From assembly GCF_030445035.2 (NCBI RefSeq), contig NC_092216.1:13765405-13829404 (forward strand): a DNA stretch of 64,000 nt. Direction: 5' to 3'. The translations under genes were made by a program, and so were the position numbers. Below the pieces are notes generated by a model, which was not told the origin of the DNA, did not search any database, and saw only the letters and a list, made by a program, of their open reading frames with translations. Below are positions 11,386 to 22,555 of the stretch, in pieces. Numbering within the stretch: the stretch's first letter is position 1; every line of letters begins with the position of its first letter. This DNA is from Dasypus novemcinctus. Taxonomy: Eukaryota; Chordata; Mammalia; Cingulata; Dasypodidae.

Positions 11386-11563
11386 CAATCACTAAACCCT
11401 GCCACTTCCCCCAGCAACAGCAACAGCCAATCCCTAATCACCACCCCTCCCCCATCCAGTACCGCCCACTGACCTTTCTCCGGCAACCAATCAGAACAGG
11501 GCGTGGCTTCAACCAATCAGCCTTCCCCAGCCCCTATAAAACTGTTGCCTCTCCCTCAATAAA
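11385..11563 (+). promoter_or_regulatory. LTR core promoter and poly(A) signal
   Basis: CCAAT boxes lie at 11385-11389, 11427-11431, 11487-11491 and 11513-11517, a TATAAAA box at 11535-11541, and AATAAA at 11558-11563. Only about 23 bp separate TATA from AATAAA. Transcription starting about 25-30 bp after TATA would therefore begin at or just after the poly(A) signal, placing the signal in U3 with a very short R, as known for some alpha- and betaretroviral LTRs. No transcript evidence is available here. Confidence 0.75.
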
Positions 11564-11746
11564 GTGGACTTGCGTGTTTACCTTGTCTCCACGGTAGTTC
11601 TTCTGCCGTGCGCCCTCCAGTCCCGAGAGCCCCCGACAAGGGCCTGGCCTCCCTTGTCCCCAGTTCGTCGCCTGCTTCTCCGGGCGACCACTTCGTCGCC
11701 GGCTTTGCTGGGCGACCCCGTCAGCCGAACCGCGCAACCCCTGTGA

Positions 11747-11865
11747 GACCGATCCCTCGTCTGCTGCCGGACTGACCCCTCGTCCCAAGTGGGACCGACC
11801 CCTCATCCCAAGCGGGACCGGCCCCTCGTCCAAAGCTGGACCGACCCCTCGTCCCCAGCCAGACC
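11747..11865 (+). repeat. 23 bp tandem repeat in LTR U5 (five copies)
   Basis: The units begin GACCGACCCCTCGTCC or a close variant at 11747, 11770, 11793, 11816 and 11839, with a partial sixth at 11862. The period is exactly 23 bp throughout. Since 23 is not a multiple of three, there is no coding significance. Confidence 0.9.
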
Positions 11866-11895
11866 CCACCTCTACCGACCGAGCAAGCCGCCGCA

Positions 11896-11940
11896 ATATG
11901 TGGCTTACATTATATTTCTGCTGCACTGTGCTGAGAGAAA
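11896..11940 (+). mobile_element. Old DNA-transposon-like repeat, right part
   Basis: 'tggcttacattatatttctg' followed by 'ctgcactgtgctgag' completes the element begun at 8830. Removing the LTR and the L1 restores continuity across GACATATGT/GGC. Confidence 0.55.
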
Positions 11941-14900
11941 AGCAGATGGGTCAGATTTGAGAGTGTCTGCAGACTGTGGATGTAACAAGTGAACTCTGGA
12001 CTTAACAAGTGAACAGACTGAGGTTCTGGAACTGTTTCATCCTGCATCCCATGACCCAGGTTCTTTATCGAGTAACACTTCTTTGCAGGGATCCACATTG
12101 TCCCCTCCATTGACAGATAAACCATGGCACCCATGCACCCAGAATGCAAAGTGCAGGAAGGCTGGGTTGAGAGGAGCCACCGCTAGGCAGGAAAAGTTTT
12201 CACCAGCTAAAGCCTTCACACAAGGCAGCCTGACCTGCTGCCATCCTTAAATGAGGCATCCAGCTCCACAGTGCAGTCCACCCACTTTCCAGAACCATGA
12301 GACAGTTCGTGAGTGTGGGAGGCTCCGGGCTGGGGGCATGCCTGGAGGGATGGGGGATAGGAGGCACAGGGCAGAGGACACTGGAGGAGGCCAGGCCTGG
12401 CTTGAGTCAGGAAAGGTAAGCACAGGTCACAAGACACAGGTCAGGAAAGCACCGCCCCAGGGGAGTCCTTCCCCAGGCTACTGCGCAGGCCTGCCTGCCT
12501 GGACGCCAGGCCTTTGGAAAGGGACAGCGCCTGTCGTTGTCACACAATGGACCCACACGTGATATCTGAGCTCCCTGATGAAGCCCAGGAGGCACAAATC
12601 CCTGTGGATCCCAGAGCAGACATTTATTGGACATCAACTATTGTTCGGGGTTACTTTGGGGACAGGTATTAAAATACCCTGTCCATTGCAAGGCCTTTGG
12701 GATGTGGTTGAACCAGCAACCCACGAAGGCTTTGGGGAGGAGGTGACATCCAAATTGGCCATTGGTTTAGACTTTGAATCAGGGGCCTGGGTTCAAGTCC
12801 TGCTTCTCCCACCCTTACTGTCCCCTGAATATGGTGGCCAATTCTCTCTCCCCTGTGAGCCATTAATTAAAAAGCTCTGCTGTCATTTTGCTTGGTACAT
12901 TCAAACTTCCGTAACTCTAAGGCTGCATTCTAACCCACACAGTCTTTGTTGACAGGGAAATAAGTGTCTAGCTCTCAGGGACTGTCAGCATGCTGATGGG
13001 AACCCCATGGTACAGTCTTAAAAGGATCGATACCTAAAGAAGAAGGAGATGCCATCCAATAGAGCTCTTCTCACCATGGCAGGCTTGAACCAGAGTGTTA
13101 GGCAAAAATGACACACAAGTTTAAGGTGCTGAGCAGGATTGGCAGCCCAGCTGCACATGCCAAGAGCTGCTGGCCTTTCTTGACCATTCCTTACAAATGG
13201 GTGACGTGGGTGGGTGGACAATAACCCGGTGACCTTCCGGGCACATGCTTCGTACCTGGCATTGTCTTAGATGCCCTACATGGGGGCTTCCATTCATGCC
13301 TCTCCAGAGCTCACAGAGTCAGTGGCACCACTTTCATTTTAAAGATGAGAGCAAAGGTGCAGAGACCTGGGCCCTTGCCCAGGTGAGAGCAGAGCTGCAG
13401 AGACCTGGCACCTTGCCCAGGCCCAGCAGGAGAAGCAGTACAGCCCATGGTCTGTCCAGCAGGGTTGGTCCCTCTGTCCCCCCTCCACCCTGCCTCCAGC
13501 CAGGGGAACACTCAGCTGCTGGCTTTCAGGTAATCCGTTATTCAAGCTCCCCCTCAACTCCTCCATAACATGGACATCCTTCATGGCTGCGGGTATGAGT
13601 GGAGTAAATAAGACCGCCAAGCCTGAAACAGTGCTGGAAGCTTCCCCACCCTACCACCCCACGCAGGAGTGAGTGAGATCAAACAAACAGACCCATAAGG
13701 CAATTATGAGCCACCTGGGTGGGCTCGACTGGGGCCGCTCCCCCTGCTTCTGTGTCCCATATGGTCCGCGCTCCATCTCCCAGGACCTGGTGGTGGCCCC
13801 CTCGGCGGATCCCGGCCTTCGGTTCAGCTGACACCCGACCCAGTATGAGGGAAAGATAGCTGAGGTGCAACTCGACGGGGCTTGGCTGGCTCCCTGCCAT
13901 GCTGAGCCACACTCCCCAGTGGTGAGGACAGTGGTAGTGGTGAGGGTCCCCTGCAACCAGCCACAGGCCAAACCTTGGAGGGGACATTAGCTCTTCAGGC
14001 ACCTGGGAGGATGATACTCTCATTCACCCCATTTTCCAGGCAAGGAAACTGATGCACAGAGAGGGAGGGGACGTAGCCCGCAATCGTAGAATGGGAAGCG
14101 GGCAGGGCAGGACTGCACGAGGTGCAGGCCCAGGACCACCCACCCTGGACCATGTCCTGGGGTCTTGGATGCCCCCCTGCCGGGGCCTCTGCCTATCCAG
14201 GGGTGCCCACCATCCGAGACCCACCTCCAGGAAGACCACCGTGCTTACTCACCAGTGCCCCACCCTCCATCTGTCCTCCTAACAGTGCCTGGGTGGTTCC
14301 TGGTACCCGAGGCAGCTCCGCATGGGCTTGGTAGGCCTGGGCCTGTCTTGCTGGGGATGGAGTCAGGATAAGCCAGGTCTGCTGGGACTGGGCCAAGCTC
14401 CCAGGGGGTTGCAGGGGCCTGTCTAGAGCCTTGGGGGCCCAGGGGCATCTGCTGGTCTTTGAAAGCTGTCAGTGGAGAAAGAAGAAGACACTGCAGGCCG
14501 AGGGAGCCAGCCTAGAAAGCGGGCCATGGAAGTGCAGCAGGATGGCAGAGGTGTCCAGAAGGGCTCTGAAAGTGCAGAGAGGACCTGGGTCAGGGCATTC
14601 AGGTGTCAGATGCGAGGGCAAGGCAGGGGGAGGGCAGAAAAGTCCCTTGGGTTCAGCCATTTGGAGGGGCCTGGGAAGGTCACCCCAGGAATCTCAGGGT
14701 GCAGCATCCAGAGGGAAGCCAGAGGTCCCAGGATGAGGTGTGTGGCAGGAGGATGTCCCTGAGGGTCTGAGTGGGACACAAACCTGCCTCCTGGACCAGG
14801 CCCAGCTCCCCAGAGAGTGTACCTTTGGAGAACTCCAGCACTGCTCAGGGCTGAGGGGAGGGGCAGGGGCTCTGAAGCCAGGTAGGTGGCCTGGTACCAC

Positions 14901-16550
14901 CCCTGGTGCAGATGACCCACCCAGTGCCATGGTGTTGAGCGCCCATGGGCCTAGCAAGCCCAGAGCGGGCTGCACTCCCATCTGCAGTTCTGCCCTAGAG
15001 CCGGGTTCTTTCCAGCCCCTTGGCCCACCTCAGTGTAAAGCTCTGGACGACTTGGCTCCCAGGGGAACGCCTGAGGGTGTCTGGAAGCATTAATGGTGTC
15101 ACCTCTTGGAGGAGGGCCTGCCACTGCCTGTGTGGCTCACCCAACGGGCAGGGAGACCCCACCCCAGAATTGTAGGGGAGGCTCTGGGAGGCAGAGGGGC
15201 TTGCATGGCAAAGGGCCCACGTGCTAGCAGTGTTGAGGGCAATAAAGCCTGCTCCACGGAACTCTGGTTCCTGGTTCATTCATTCCCCTTCCATGTAAGC
15301 TGGTGGAGAGGCTGTGAGCCCCACTCCCACAGAGGCTCTGCCATGGGTCCGACCCAGTGGATGGCAGCTCCACACCCCTGCCTCTCCGTCATAGCAGCTC
15401 TGCCTCCTGGAGCCCCATTTCCTCATCTGCCAAATGGGGCGCGCTGGAGTCGGTGAAGCTCTAATGAAGGCAACGGGCTTAGGACCAGGTGCCCAGGGGC
15501 CCTCAGCAACCCCCGCTCTTTGCTGCACCCCAGGTGGCTGTGCTCCTCCTTGTCCTGTCCCCCCACCCAGGGGCCTCAGCTCAAAGCCAGCCCTTTTGCA
15601 GAGGGCCAGGGCACCCTGGGACCTTTCCCCAGAGCTTCTGCAAAGCAAGATGCTGGGACTGGCTGGAGCACAGAGGGTGGGGCCTCCCTAAGGGTGGGTG
15701 AAGCAGGAAAGTGTCTCCACTGGATGAAGAAATGATGATCGCTATGACAACTGAACCCAGCCCGGAATAGCTAACCAGGGCTCCATCTCCATGGAGAGTT
15801 ATTAGCGTCCATCCAGGTAGACATTCAGGTAATAGAGAGTGTGACCCTGCATGCCACCAGGCACTGCACAGCGTGCAAAGCCCACGAAAGCCTTCAAGGC
15901 CCTTTCCTGCTATTCGAGCTTCCCAATAGTCATCCCCGGGTCACCCACGCTGTTTCCAGATAAAGTCACTGAGGCTTGCAAACGACCATCGCTTTGTGCC
16001 ACCCCTGCAGTTGGCAATGAACTTCATGTGACTGTAAGTTTCAGGAAGAGGGAAGTCCTCAGGGCCCACCCAGGAAGGCATGCAGGGCAGCTGAGCAAAC
16101 AGGAGCCCAGTGGCTTTAAAGATGGAAAGGAGAAATTCACGTGCAGGGCTTTCCGTCACAGCCAGCATGAGAGGAGCGCCAGTTTCCTTAAGAGTGCCTG
16201 GCAGCTCCTGGCAGTTGCCTGCTCTCTGCTAGCTTTTCACCACCCCCTCCTGCCCTGAGGTCCACCAGATCTAAGCCAAGCCTCAGTTCTCTGTGCAGTT
16301 TCCTCACCGGGGTGCTGAGTGCCTTGGCTTCTTTTCAACCCTCTGTTGACTGTCTAACTCGAGGAGCTGCCCCACTCCTGGAGAGCCTCTCATGGGATCT
16401 CCTTCTTCTCCAGGCAGCTTAGATTCCGGTGTCCCCTCCCCTGCATCCCTCTGGAAGGCATTTGTATTGTGACACCTCTCCTTGTATCTGCCCACACACT
16501 TGTCTCCCCACTGAGCTAGTGGCACCTCAATGGTGCCCCTGGCATGGGTC
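11941..16550. other. GC-rich non-coding stretch, no gene supported
   Basis: Overlapping open frames on both strands (the longest about 135 codons) reflect high GC and scarce stops rather than coding. A decayed MIR lies near 12765-12830 ('cctgggttcaagtcctgctt'). MIR-core-like text recurs near 13330-13400 and 15415-15440. I recognise no exon. Confidence 0.4.
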
Positions 16551-16554
16551 AAGT

Positions 16555-16645
16555 GGTGAAGGGAAGGTGGATGAGTGATAGATGGATGATGGATGGACAA
16601 TAGATGGATGATAGATGAATGGAGGATGAATGGAAGGATGGGAAT
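16555..16645. repeat. Degenerate (GATG)n tetranucleotide repeat
   Basis: ATGG/GATG units are interrupted by ATAGATG variants. Simple repeat. Confidence 0.8.
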
Positions 16646-16819
16646 ATGGACTGTAGCCTTCAAGAACCTAGCTGAGTGGCTGCATGTACTGAACATATTT
16701 ATATTCTTGTTCTACAGATCGCCCATCCCTGTCAGTACCATTTGCTAGCTGACCACTGCTCCACTAATTACACATCTTTCTTGCCTATTCCTTTTCAACA
16801 GTTTCCCCGGAGGGTTCCG

Positions 16820-16965
16820 CTTCAGCTGCTAGCTGCCAAACTGGGCTTTCTCCCAGTCTCCCAGCCCAGGGCCTTTGCACATGCCCTTCCTGTAGTACTT
16901 TTCACTGATATAAATCCTACCACCCTTCTTTTTAACAAGAAGCACCCCACAACTCACAGGATTTG
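16820..16965 (+). repeat. LINE-2 remnant
   Basis: 'cccagggcctttgcacatgc' followed by CCTTCCTGTAGTACTTTTC is a recognisable L2 segment in forward orientation. The copy is ancient and its edges are approximate. Confidence 0.6.
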
Positions 16966-19795
16966 CAACTTGATGCACGGACTTGGTTTTTAAAATTACT
17001 GTCAGATTCCGTCAGGGGAATAAGAGAAGGGCAGTGTGGCTTCTTCTCTCAGGATCCTCTAACTAGTTGCACGGAGAATGAAGAATGGGTGCCTCTCCCT
17101 GAATGGGGCAATTGGCCAGATGAGCTGTGGCACCACCGCAGGAGCTGCATGGATGTCCTCACTCCCAGGCCCTGCTGGCTGGAGCAGGTGCTTGGGCATT
17201 CACCTGGGCCCTGCTGCCCCCCTCAGCGGGCAGGCAGTTGGGGCTGGAGGGCTGAGACATATTTGCAAATGGTTCCTGTAGGATTGCCATTGGAACACTG
17301 CCCTTTTAAGTCATTCGTGGACAATTTTGGAGGGGATTGCATGTAACTGCTCCTTGGGAAAGTGGTCATTAGGACAGAGACAGTTTAATAGCTACCCGCA
17401 TACACAGCCGAGGGTCGGGAATGATGTGTCTCCAACAATTACCATCACCCAAAGGCACTGGGCATGCTTACCAGGAGGCACCTCTGGAGATCCTCCATCT
17501 AATCCCAGTTCCAAAGACAGCAAGCGAGATCCAGGCAAGGCCTCCAGCTTCTGTCGACTGCCCCGGCTCTGCCAAATGGCCCGCGTGCTCAGCTACCCCA
17601 GGTCCAGTGCCAGGGTCTGAGAAGATTTCTGTATGCTTGAACTATATCTCGGAGTCCTGGGTCCTCACCTGGCCCACAGCCTCAGCTCCTCAGGGGCTTT
17701 GCTCTCTGCTCCAGTGGTTGATGTTCTAACGCATTCTGATGTCTTGTGCTGCTCCCAGTTTCCCATGAAGCCCTGGGATGTGGTCTGCCCTCACTGCATT
17801 CATTTGCTTGTTTGGCTCACCAGGCAGGGCCTCTCTAGGTGCCCAAAACACTCTCTGCACATGTTGACCTTGCACTCAACAGGCTGCACTGCAAGAACCT
17901 TTATGCAGGTAGTGAGGGTGGGCATCCTTTTCTGTGGTCTTTCTACCTCCACTTATTCTACATTCTCCACCAATAAGGCTTCAACAGTGTCTGCTGAATT
18001 CCCTTTGGGAACTAGTACCTTAACAGTGGCCTGTCCAGCACCACAACCACCCTGTGGAAAAGATATTGTTGCCCAGTGGTGGGACAGGGTGGGAGGAGGC
18101 AAGGTGGAGAGGGTGTGGTTGGGGAGGGGTCTTGTCCAGATCCCGCCAATAATACAACGTCATTCACTGATTTGATCTATGCTTCCCAGTGGCCCAATCA
18201 TCAGTGATAATTACCAACAAAAGGTTCACGTTTCACAGTTTTCAAATTTTTCAAAGCATTTTCATGTTTACATATTCATTCATCCAGCACTGGGCTGATT
18301 TCAGGCCAGGTCCCCAGGCCTATTCTAAGGGAGGTTCCCTTTTTGCTCCCCCTTCCTTCTGGGGATGCCAAAGTAAAGGACTCGACCTGCATTTGGTGGA
18401 AGAAATGATGGTTTGTCTTGATTCATTAACTCATTTTAGGTAAGTTCTCATTTTTAATATGTCCTGTCTTCTTTGCTGTCCACAGTATTAGGCTTTGCCC
18501 CTCCCTCTGCTGGGCAGAAGATGTTTCCAAGTAATTTTCCTTTCAATAGGGCATGTGGACATATAAGTTACGATGCTCAGGTATATGAAAATGGTTTTAT
18601 ATTGCCTAAACCCAGGAATGACAGTTTGGTTGGGTATAAAACTCTGATAACATACCTTTTTCACACCTGTCTCCTGGCACTGAAATCCATTTTCCTTTCC
18701 AAACATGTCATTAGGCCCCAAATCTTATTCTCTTAAATATTTTTTCTTTTCTGAGAAAAAAATTACTCAAAATATTTTCTCAAAATTAAATAAAATGTGA
18801 GGACCAGCTTAACAATGGCTTTTACATTTCAGGAACCACGCCCCACTTCCCATCCCTCCTCCCCCCCAGCCCCCATAATCGTCTCTAATTATAGCTCGGG
18901 ATTGATTTTGTGACTCTCTGGCTGGCTGGTTCCTTCTGCTCTCCATCCGGCATCTTCCTTCTTACTGGTGGAGCCTCTTCATGTGGAAGAATGTTCAGGT
19001 CTATCCTCCACATCACTGTCCATTCTGCTCTACCAGGTTTTGAAAGACACTTTTTAATTCTGTCACTGCAATTTTTATTTTCTTGTACATGCTCTTCAAT
19101 CCCACCTATCTCCCTTTCTAACTCTACTTCATCTCAAGGCACTGCCTTTCATCTCCTTTTGTTTCCTTAACCTTCCCTTTTACACCCGCAAAAGCAATAC
19201 TTAATTGGGGATTGCATATCACAGCGCACAATTTCCTTGCAGCCACTCCTGCACACCCCCACTTCTCACCTGGTAGGCTGCACAAATATAGGGCATGGGG
19301 GTGTGGAAGTGGGAGGCTGGGGAGGTGAGAAGGTATAGCAATCCAGCTGTCCAGGAGTAGGGGGCAGGGAAGGGGCGACGCTCACCCAGCCCAGGCTCAG
19401 CTGCATTTGCTTTCCTGGCTCCTCGAAGGTGGCTGCGGCTTCTCTGCTTCGTGTACTTTTGACTTGGTGGCAGGTCTCTATTTCCATAATTCTCTGTCAG
19501 TCTTTGTTCCTGGCAGTCTACCTTAGGCTCTGTCTTCATAGTCATTTTAGAGAGAATTTGGGGACACTGGTGGCAGGGACTGCCACTTCTTTTTCCCAGA
19601 AATCAAAGCCACCCTCACACTGGCTGCCCCCAGTGCCCTCATCGGGGTTTCACTGTGGGATCATCCTCCCTGCCCTTGTGGCACCTATGCCCCTCAGGGG
19701 CCCGTGGTACCTCCCTGGGATATTTATCTTTCATGCAATGGTGTGACAGATGAACACTTGGACACTGTGTGTATTGGTCTGCAGGTGTATATATA
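16966..19795. other. Unannotated non-coding stretch
   Basis: The 180-codon frame at 17633-18175 has no recognised similarity. There is a C-run near 18861-18868. I see nothing else to support. Confidence 0.35.
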
Positions 19796-19799
19796 TCCC

Positions 19800-20215
19800 A
19801 TAAAAGCATGTTTTTAAATCTAATCCTTTCCTGTGGGTGTGCACCCATTGTAAATAGAACCTTCTATGAGGCTATTTCAGTGAATGGGTGGCCCACCTCA
19901 TTCAGGATGCTCAGTCCCATTACTGGAGTCTTTTATAAATGAGATAAATACAGAAGTGGGGGGGCCACAGAGACAAGAAGCTGAAAGCAACGAGACCTGG
20001 AAGAGAAGGGAGAAACCAGAGGCGCTGCCTTTCACCCTGCCATGGGGCAGAGGAGCTTGTGATCACCAACAGCTGGTTTTGGGGGAGAAAGCATCACCTG
20101 GATGATGCCTTGATTTGGACATTGATTTAGTCTCAAAGCTGTAAACTAATACATTCCCATTTTCAAGATGAACCATTTCACAGGTTCTGCTCACAGCAGC
20201 CTGGGAAACCAAAGC
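19800..20215 (+). mobile_element. MaLR/MLT1-like LTR, degraded
   Basis: Begins near 'aatcctttcctgtgggtgtg', continues through a purine-rich middle ('agagacaagaagctgaaagc') and ends near 'cacagcagcctgggaaacca'. The pattern matches the other MaLR-like LTRs here (4930-5545 and 1040-1463). Confidence 0.5.
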
Positions 20216-21205
20216 ACGATGTTCCACCATGTGGCTGTGGGGTAAGCTTTGGTCATGGTGAACCCACTCCATGGTGGGTTGTCCTGTTTGAACCATCCAC
20301 CAACAGCCCCACTGCTGCAAGGGGCATGTCCATAGTCTAAGAGCTGGGGTTGACTGGGGCCTTTCCTTACAGCAGCTGTGTGCTACTAAGACCCCACAGG
20401 TTCCTTGTCTGCTGCTCTCTGCTCAGTCCACTTCTCCAGTGGTCTTCCTTTACTCTAAGTTCTACCCAACACCTTTCCAATAAACTCCCTGCCCGTGGCT
20501 GCTATGCTGCAAGTTTCCCTTGCTTGCTGCCAAAGACCCTCAGCTAATACACCCTGAATTTTAAATCACAGCCACACAAAGCCTTGGAGGTGACTGGTGC
20601 CAACATTCCTTTTTACAGATGCAGAAATTGAAGTCCACACAAGTGTCACCCCTGGTCAGGGGAGGGGACAGCCCTATTAGGACCCCACCTCCCCACCAGG
20701 CACTCTCACATTCTTAAGGGGGTTCACAGTTAGGGAGGCAAACAAGCCTGATGAGCCAACCTTTCAGTCTCCACTACTTGAAACACACACATACATGCAC
20801 AGAAACAGGGATGTGCTGCTTCCCACGGTACAAAGAGCAGCTGTGCCAGCCGTGCTGCTCACCCGCCAGCCCTCCCCTGGCCCCACTCAAACTGTCCAAT
20901 AGTGGATTCATTTTTAAACTACCATTTGGATTCATTAATTCCAAAATTCCATTTTGGGGAGGAAATATCAGAGCCTGATCCATTCCCTCTCCCCTAGCTG
21001 AGCACACTGTCCTGGGTGGTGCCTCCACAGGCCCTTAAGCTCTGTGAGCTATATGATGAGGTTCTGGTACGTGGCCACCGCTGGTGGGCCTGGGAAGGCA
21101 AAGATGAATGGGCAGGGTCCTGGGCTCTGAGGCGCCCCCACTTGATTGGGAGACAACCAGGGAGATGCTCGTGGAGGAAAACCGTGTTTGCACAGCGGGA
21201 GCAGA
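20216..21205. other. Unannotated non-coding stretch
   Basis: A MIR-core-like fragment may lie at 20615-20660 ('acagatgcagaaattgaagt'). Nothing else is recognised. Confidence 0.35.
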
Positions 21206-21214
21206 GACCAGCAT

Positions 21215-21990
21215 TAGGGGTCGAATTGTGTCCCCCCAAAGGACCCGCTGAAGTCCTCAGCCCCAGGGACTCAGAATGTGACTTTATTTAGAAATAGGGT
21301 CGATGCAATGGAATTGGGTCGTTTAAATGGGTCCTCCTTGAGGGGGGGTGGGCCATAATCCAGTATAACTGGTGTCTTTCTTTTTAAAGATTTACTGCCT
21401 CCCTCACCCCGTTGTCTGCTCTCTATGTCCATTCACTGTGTTCTTTTGTGTCCGCTTGCATTCTAGTCAGTGGCAGTGGACTGGGAATCTGTGTCTCTTC
21501 TTGTTGCGTCATCTTGCTGCGTTAGCTCTCCGTGCGTGTGGCGCCACACCTGGGCGGGCTGTGCTTTCATCACTTGGGGCACACCCCTTGCATATGTGGC
21601 TCCCCTATGCAGGGGACAGTGCTGCATGGCATGGCACTCCTGTGAATCAGCACTGCACATGGGCCAGGTCACCACGTGGGTCAGGAAGCCCTGGGTTTGA
21701 ACTCTGGACCTCCTATGTGGTAGGCGGACGCACATTGAGCCAAGCCTGCTTCTCTTGATAAAAGACAGACATGGAAAGAAAACAGCATGCACCAACCAAG
21801 GCAGTTCAAGGTGTGCCACTGGTCAAGGGATAGTAAGGATGGCCAGCTACTGTCAGAAGCCAGGGAGGACAAAGGGCAGGCTCTTTCCTCCAGATTTCTG
21901 GGGACATGGCCCTCCAGGTTGTAGCCTCCAGAACTGAGAGCCAATACTCTTGTTTTATGCCACCTGGTCGGTACTTTGCTATGGTGGCCC
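21215..21990 (+). mobile_element. MLT1-like LTR split by a DAS SINE
   Basis: The left part (about 21215-21380) has 'gggtcgaattgtgtcccccc' and 'agaatgtgactttatttaga', which are hallmark text of MLT1-type MaLR LTRs. The right part (about 21765-21990) has 'ttgtagcctccagaactgag' and 'ggtcggtactttgctatggt'. The interruption is the SINE at about 21381-21760. Confidence 0.75.
21381..21760 (-). mobile_element. DAS-type SINE, minus strand
   Basis: The reverse complement of the same SINE as at 341-770. The T-rich tail is at the left. The tRNA-like head is at the right, with a B-box complement near 21694-21704 (GGGTTTGAACTC on the plus strand). It lies inside an MLT1-like LTR. I did not find a clean target-site duplication. 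Confidence 0.85.
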
Positions 21991-22430
21991 CATGGGCTGG
22001 GTCCTTTGCCAGATTTATGGAGCTTTCCCCTTGTGCAGAAGGCACCTTGTCCCAGCAACAACACCATCATGCAAAGGTCTAAAGAGAGGCCAAAAGGTCA
22101 GGGAATGGAGAAGACCGGCCTTAGGGACCAGGGAGCAGGTCATCAAGGCCAGGTCTCAGGTGAATCCCCAGCCCACTGGCACACTCCGTAAGGGCCAGCA
22201 ACTAGAATGTTCTCCAGGCTGGGGCATTCCATGAGGAAGGAGGTGGCTGCAGACAGTCACAAGGTCCTTCTTTCAAACTTAAAATAGACTGTTGCTATGT
22301 TGAGAGGAAGTGGAGAGAGGGAATTCGAGATTTAAAAACGGTGTTTAAAAGTGTTTGTTAATGCCTAAAATAAGAAAAGAAGTTGTTGCTTTTTTTTCCC
22401 TCTGTCTGTCTGTTGTTTTTTAAGTAGATG
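21991..22430. other. Unannotated non-coding stretch
   Basis: Nothing recognised, apart from a T-run near 22390. Confidence 0.3.
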
Positions 22431-22432
22431 GA

Positions 22433-22555
22433 AGCACAGGTGCTGGTTCTCCTGAGGGCTGCAGTGACCCACAGGTTCTATGGTCATTGCAGATGGCTCT
22501 GGAGTTCAGGGCCATGTCAGTGCACCCTACTTTGGAGTTCCCTGTCTTCTCCAGC
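22433..22555 (+). repeat. LINE-1 3' UTR fragment, sense
   Basis: 'acaggttctatggtcattgc' followed by 'agatggctctggagttcagg' is the reverse complement of 9430-9530 and of 47260-47330. It is therefore an internal piece of the same long L1 3' UTR, without the 3' end. Confidence 0.75.

Larger units (their letters stand above)
10961..11895 (+). mobile_element. Solo retroviral LTR, GC-rich
   Basis: A single LTR of about 935 bp flanked by the 5 bp duplication ATATG (10956-10960 and 11896-11900). The ends are near-inverted (TTGCGG and CCGCCGCA). The exact edge is uncertain by two bases, since a TG start at 10959 is also possible. U3 holds a 59 bp repeat array and four CCAAT boxes, then a TATA box and an AATAAA signal. 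U5 holds a 23 bp repeat array. No gag, pol or env is attached, so the provirus was lost by LTR-LTR recombination. High CpG content and intact motifs suggest a relatively young insertion. The family is not identified. It sits inside the L1 target duplication, so it is younger than that L1. Confidence 0.85.

Noticed and set aside
11074..11597. Overlapping proline/glutamine-rich frames of 100-146 codons on both strands
   Set aside because: They fall in the solo LTR, whose 59 bp repeats and low stop density explain them.
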